This document shows, one piece after another, positions 61,757 through 64,000 of a stretch of 64,000 bases of DNA. The first letter of the stretch is position 1. Each line of letters begins with the position of its first letter. This DNA is from Nonomuraea polychroma (lineage in GTDB: Bacteria; Actinomycetota; Actinomycetes; Streptosporangiales; Streptosporangiaceae): positions 8,645,501 through 8,709,500 of the forward strand of contig NZ_SAUN01000001.1 in the NCBI RefSeq assembly GCF_004011505.1. Reading direction: 5' to 3'. The position numbers and the translations under genes were made by a program. Below the pieces are notes generated by a model that saw only the letters and a list, made by a program, of their open reading frames with translations, was not told the DNA's origin and searched no databases.

Positions 61757-62338
61757 ATGGCTACGACACGACGAGCCGACATGTTCACTGCGGATGGCAA
61801 GCCGTCTGACGACGACCCGCGTGAAAGCGGACCAACGTTGGGCGACGAGCGCACCACGCTGGTCGAAGCCATACGCTGTGCACGCCTCACATTGGAGATG
61901 AAATGCTCAGGTCTCGATGCGGAGGCTATGGCGCGGCGTTCCGTTGAGCCGTCGACGATGTCGCTCCTGGGACTGGTGCGACATCTGGCCGAGGTGGAGC
62001 GTGCGACGTTCCGGGTCTTGATGGCGGGACAGGATGTGCCCAAGCTGTTCTGCTCCGACACCGACCGTGACGGCGATTTCGATGGCGCTGTCCCCGACCC
62101 TCAGGTGGTGGCGGAGGCGTGGGACGCATGGCGTGCGGAGGTGGACTTCGCCGAGCGGTTCGTGGCCGAGGCGCCCAGTCTCGACATCACGGGCGACGAT
62201 CCCATGAATCTGCATGGCAGCGGTGGAGCGCAGATGTCGCTGCGCGAGGTGCTGGTCGGGATGGTCTGGGAGTATGGCCGCCACATGGGTCACGTCGACC
62301 TGTTGCGCGAGCGGATCGACGGACGCATAGGTCAGTAA
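61757..62338 (+). CDS. DinB-family protein (DUF664)
   Basis: A 193-residue four-helix protein: DERTTLVEAIRCARLTLEMK, SLLGLVRHLAEVERATF, and GMVWEYGRHMGHVDLLRERIDG, with the three metal-binding His of the DinB/YfiT fold (His in RHLAEVE, RHMGH). Role unknown, often thiol-transfer or stress. ATG 61757 is used; ATG 61745 and 61781 are possible. Confidence 0.9.
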   Translation: MATTRRADMFTADGKPSDDDPRESGPTLGDERTTLVEAIRCARLTLEMKCSGLDAEAMARRSVEPSTMSLLGLVRHLAEVERATFRVLMAGQDVPKLFCSDTDRDGDFDGAVPDPQVVAEAWDAWRAEVDFAERFVAEAPSLDITGDDPMNLHGSGGAQMSLREVLVGMVWEYGRHMGHVDLLRERIDGRIGQ

Positions 62339-62394
62339 TGATCCTGGGTAGGGTGCGCCCAATCCGTTGAGGGGCACCCGCTGCGGCACCCAAT

Positions 62395-62811
62395 GCCTTG
62401 AGCCGCTTCAAGCAGGCGGTGCTGGTGATCCGCTGGTTGCTCGACACCACCCGGGTGCGCCAGCTGGCCGTCGACAACGCGATCGGCAAATCCCCCGGAC
62501 TACGTGCGCCTTCATGAGGGCATCGACGTGCTTGCCGCGCAAGCGCCGACCGGGTCGCCGCCCCCGGCCCGCACGAAGGCGTGAACCTGTGGTGGTCGGG
62601 AGAGCACCACACCGACGGCGGCAACGTGCCGGTCATCACCCTCCCGGACGGCCGGCCGATCTGGACCTCCCAGGTGCGGCCCGGTCGCGAGCACGACACC
62701 ACCGCCGTACGCGTGCACACCGGGATCCTGCCTGCGTTGGCCGTCGCGGCCGGCGACCTGCGCTCCTTGGGAGACCTGGGCTACGAAGGAGTCGCCCGCA
62801 GCCGAAGATGA
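62395..62811 (+). pseudogene. Decayed transposase (IS5-like DDE_Tnp_4 type)
   Basis: Three pieces of one gene are visible in different frames. FKQAVLVIRWLLDTTRVRQLAVDNAIGK from about 62407 is the N-terminal helix-turn-helix; after a frameshift near 62497 RLHEGIDVLAAQAP continues; a deletion then joins to VNLWWSGEHHTDGGNVPVI, RPGREHDTT and LGDLGYEGVA (to 62811) from the catalytic domain. The HIV-integrase-type core is incomplete. No flanking inverted repeats were seen. 62812-63000 holds nothing recognisable. Confidence 0.8.
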
Positions 62812-63000
62812 CCTTCCGATCGCGCGCACGCTCCGGTGCGGAGCTGACAAACGCGGACCCATGATGATCACGTTAACCAGCCAGTCGATCAAGAACAGGG
62901 ACCGCATTCGCGTGCCATCATCCCCGGCTCGACGTGCTCGCCCGCCAACTGGAGCACGTCGATGCCTCCGACCTGCTGATCGCTTCCCCCACAACGCAGA

Positions 63001-63030
63001 AAGGGCCCCGACACATGTGTCGGGGCCCTT
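63001..63030 (-). terminator. rRNA operon terminator
   Basis: A perfect 30-base palindrome, AAGGGCCCCGACACA and its complement, 14 bases after the 5S 3' end. Confidence 0.9.
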
Positions 63031-63043
63031 CCTTCAAAGATTG

Positions 63044-63160
63044 TCCGGCGGTGACCTACTCTCCCACACCCTCCCGAGTGCAGTACCATCGGCGCTGGGA
63101 AGCTTAACTTCCGGGTTCGGAATGTAACCGGGTGTTTCCTTCCCGCCATAACCGCCGTAA
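63044..63160 (-). rRNA. rrf: 5S ribosomal RNA
   Basis: About 117 bases on the minus strand, from TTACGGCGGTTATGGCGG to CACCGCCGGAC. Loop C with CCGAACCCGGAAGTTAAGC and the TGGTACTGC segment are diagnostic; ends pair (GGCGGT/ACCGCC). Ends are accurate within a few bases. Confidence 0.95.
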
Positions 63161-63229
63161 CCCTGAGAAACAGCACAGTCGTTTGCTGTCTCAGAATCAC
63201 ATAATGGACGCGAGCAACGACTTTCAACA

Positions 63230-64000
<771 letters not shown>

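Noticed and set aside
62811..63000. Further transposase fragment near the rRNA operon
   Set aside because: Weak peptide similarity only; not enough to call.

Overview
The window comes from a high-GC actinomycete. Almost all genes use GTG or ATG starts and GC-rich third positions. Several genes appear leaderless, with a TANNNT hexamer 6-8 bases before the start codon. Family content (DUF2530, DUF3027, DUF3263, DUF1707, a monocistronic groEL2 with CIRCE, a CspB-type cold-shock protein, an XPB helicase with its Helicase_C_3 partner) fits Streptosporangiales. A Nonomuraea or Streptosporangium relative is my best guess, but that placement is inference. No tRNA gene, CRISPR array or prophage was seen.

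Layout. (1) 1-7.7 kb: a MATE efflux pump and an aldo/keto reductase diverge from one palindromic promoter; then an RNA 2',3'-cyclic phosphodiesterase, a MarR-MFS pair with a probable autoregulatory operator, a purine permease and a secreted TAP-like hydrolase. (2) 7.8-23.8 kb: a 1011-residue Hsp90/sacsin-like GHKL ATPase, then a block (DUF3027, MFS, CspB, HAD, TetR, Helicase_C_3/WYL protein, XPB helicase) that resembles, from memory, the M. tuberculosis Rv0861c-Rv0883c neighbourhood. (3) 24-27.8 kb: a repeat-filled non-coding stretch, then the RNA-polymerase-recycling ATPase HelD and a PEBP protein. (4) 27.8-32.7 kb: groEL2 with two CIRCE elements, a cold-shock gene, and a two-gene unit (threonine-synthase-like PLP enzyme plus MoaD/ThiS sulfur carrier) under a complete SAM-I riboswitch. 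An ECF sigma factor follows. (5) 32.7-39.8 kb: trehalose synthesis (otsA, otsB), a secreted protein, SAM hydrolase, a mycosin-like serine protease, and a coupled DUF35-thiolase pair. (6) 39.9-47.9 kb: an oppABCDF-type peptide importer and a TagGH-type polysaccharide exporter. (7) 47.9-52.7 kb: three copies of a dispersed repeat (86-87 bp tandem units plus a conserved tail), a SOS-controlled DUF222/13E12-like remnant, a secreted protein, a radical-SAM aminomutase and a DUF1707 protein. (8) 52.8-62.4 kb: plsX, a CtpE-type P-type ATPase overlapping argS, a second sepF, PhzF, VOC and DinB proteins. (9) 62.4-64 kb: a decayed transposase, then the 3' end of an rRNA operon (23S, 5S, terminator) on the minus strand.

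The most interesting logic is at 30.4-32.1 kb. A SAM-I riboswitch normally senses methionine sufficiency, yet here it sits on a threonine-synthase-like gene that is followed by a sulfur-carrier gene. This suggests the enzyme makes homocysteine from O-phosphohomoserine with a protein thiocarboxylate as sulfur donor, rather than threonine. The dispersed repeat family, always lying 3' of a gene in the same orientation, is the most unusual structural feature.
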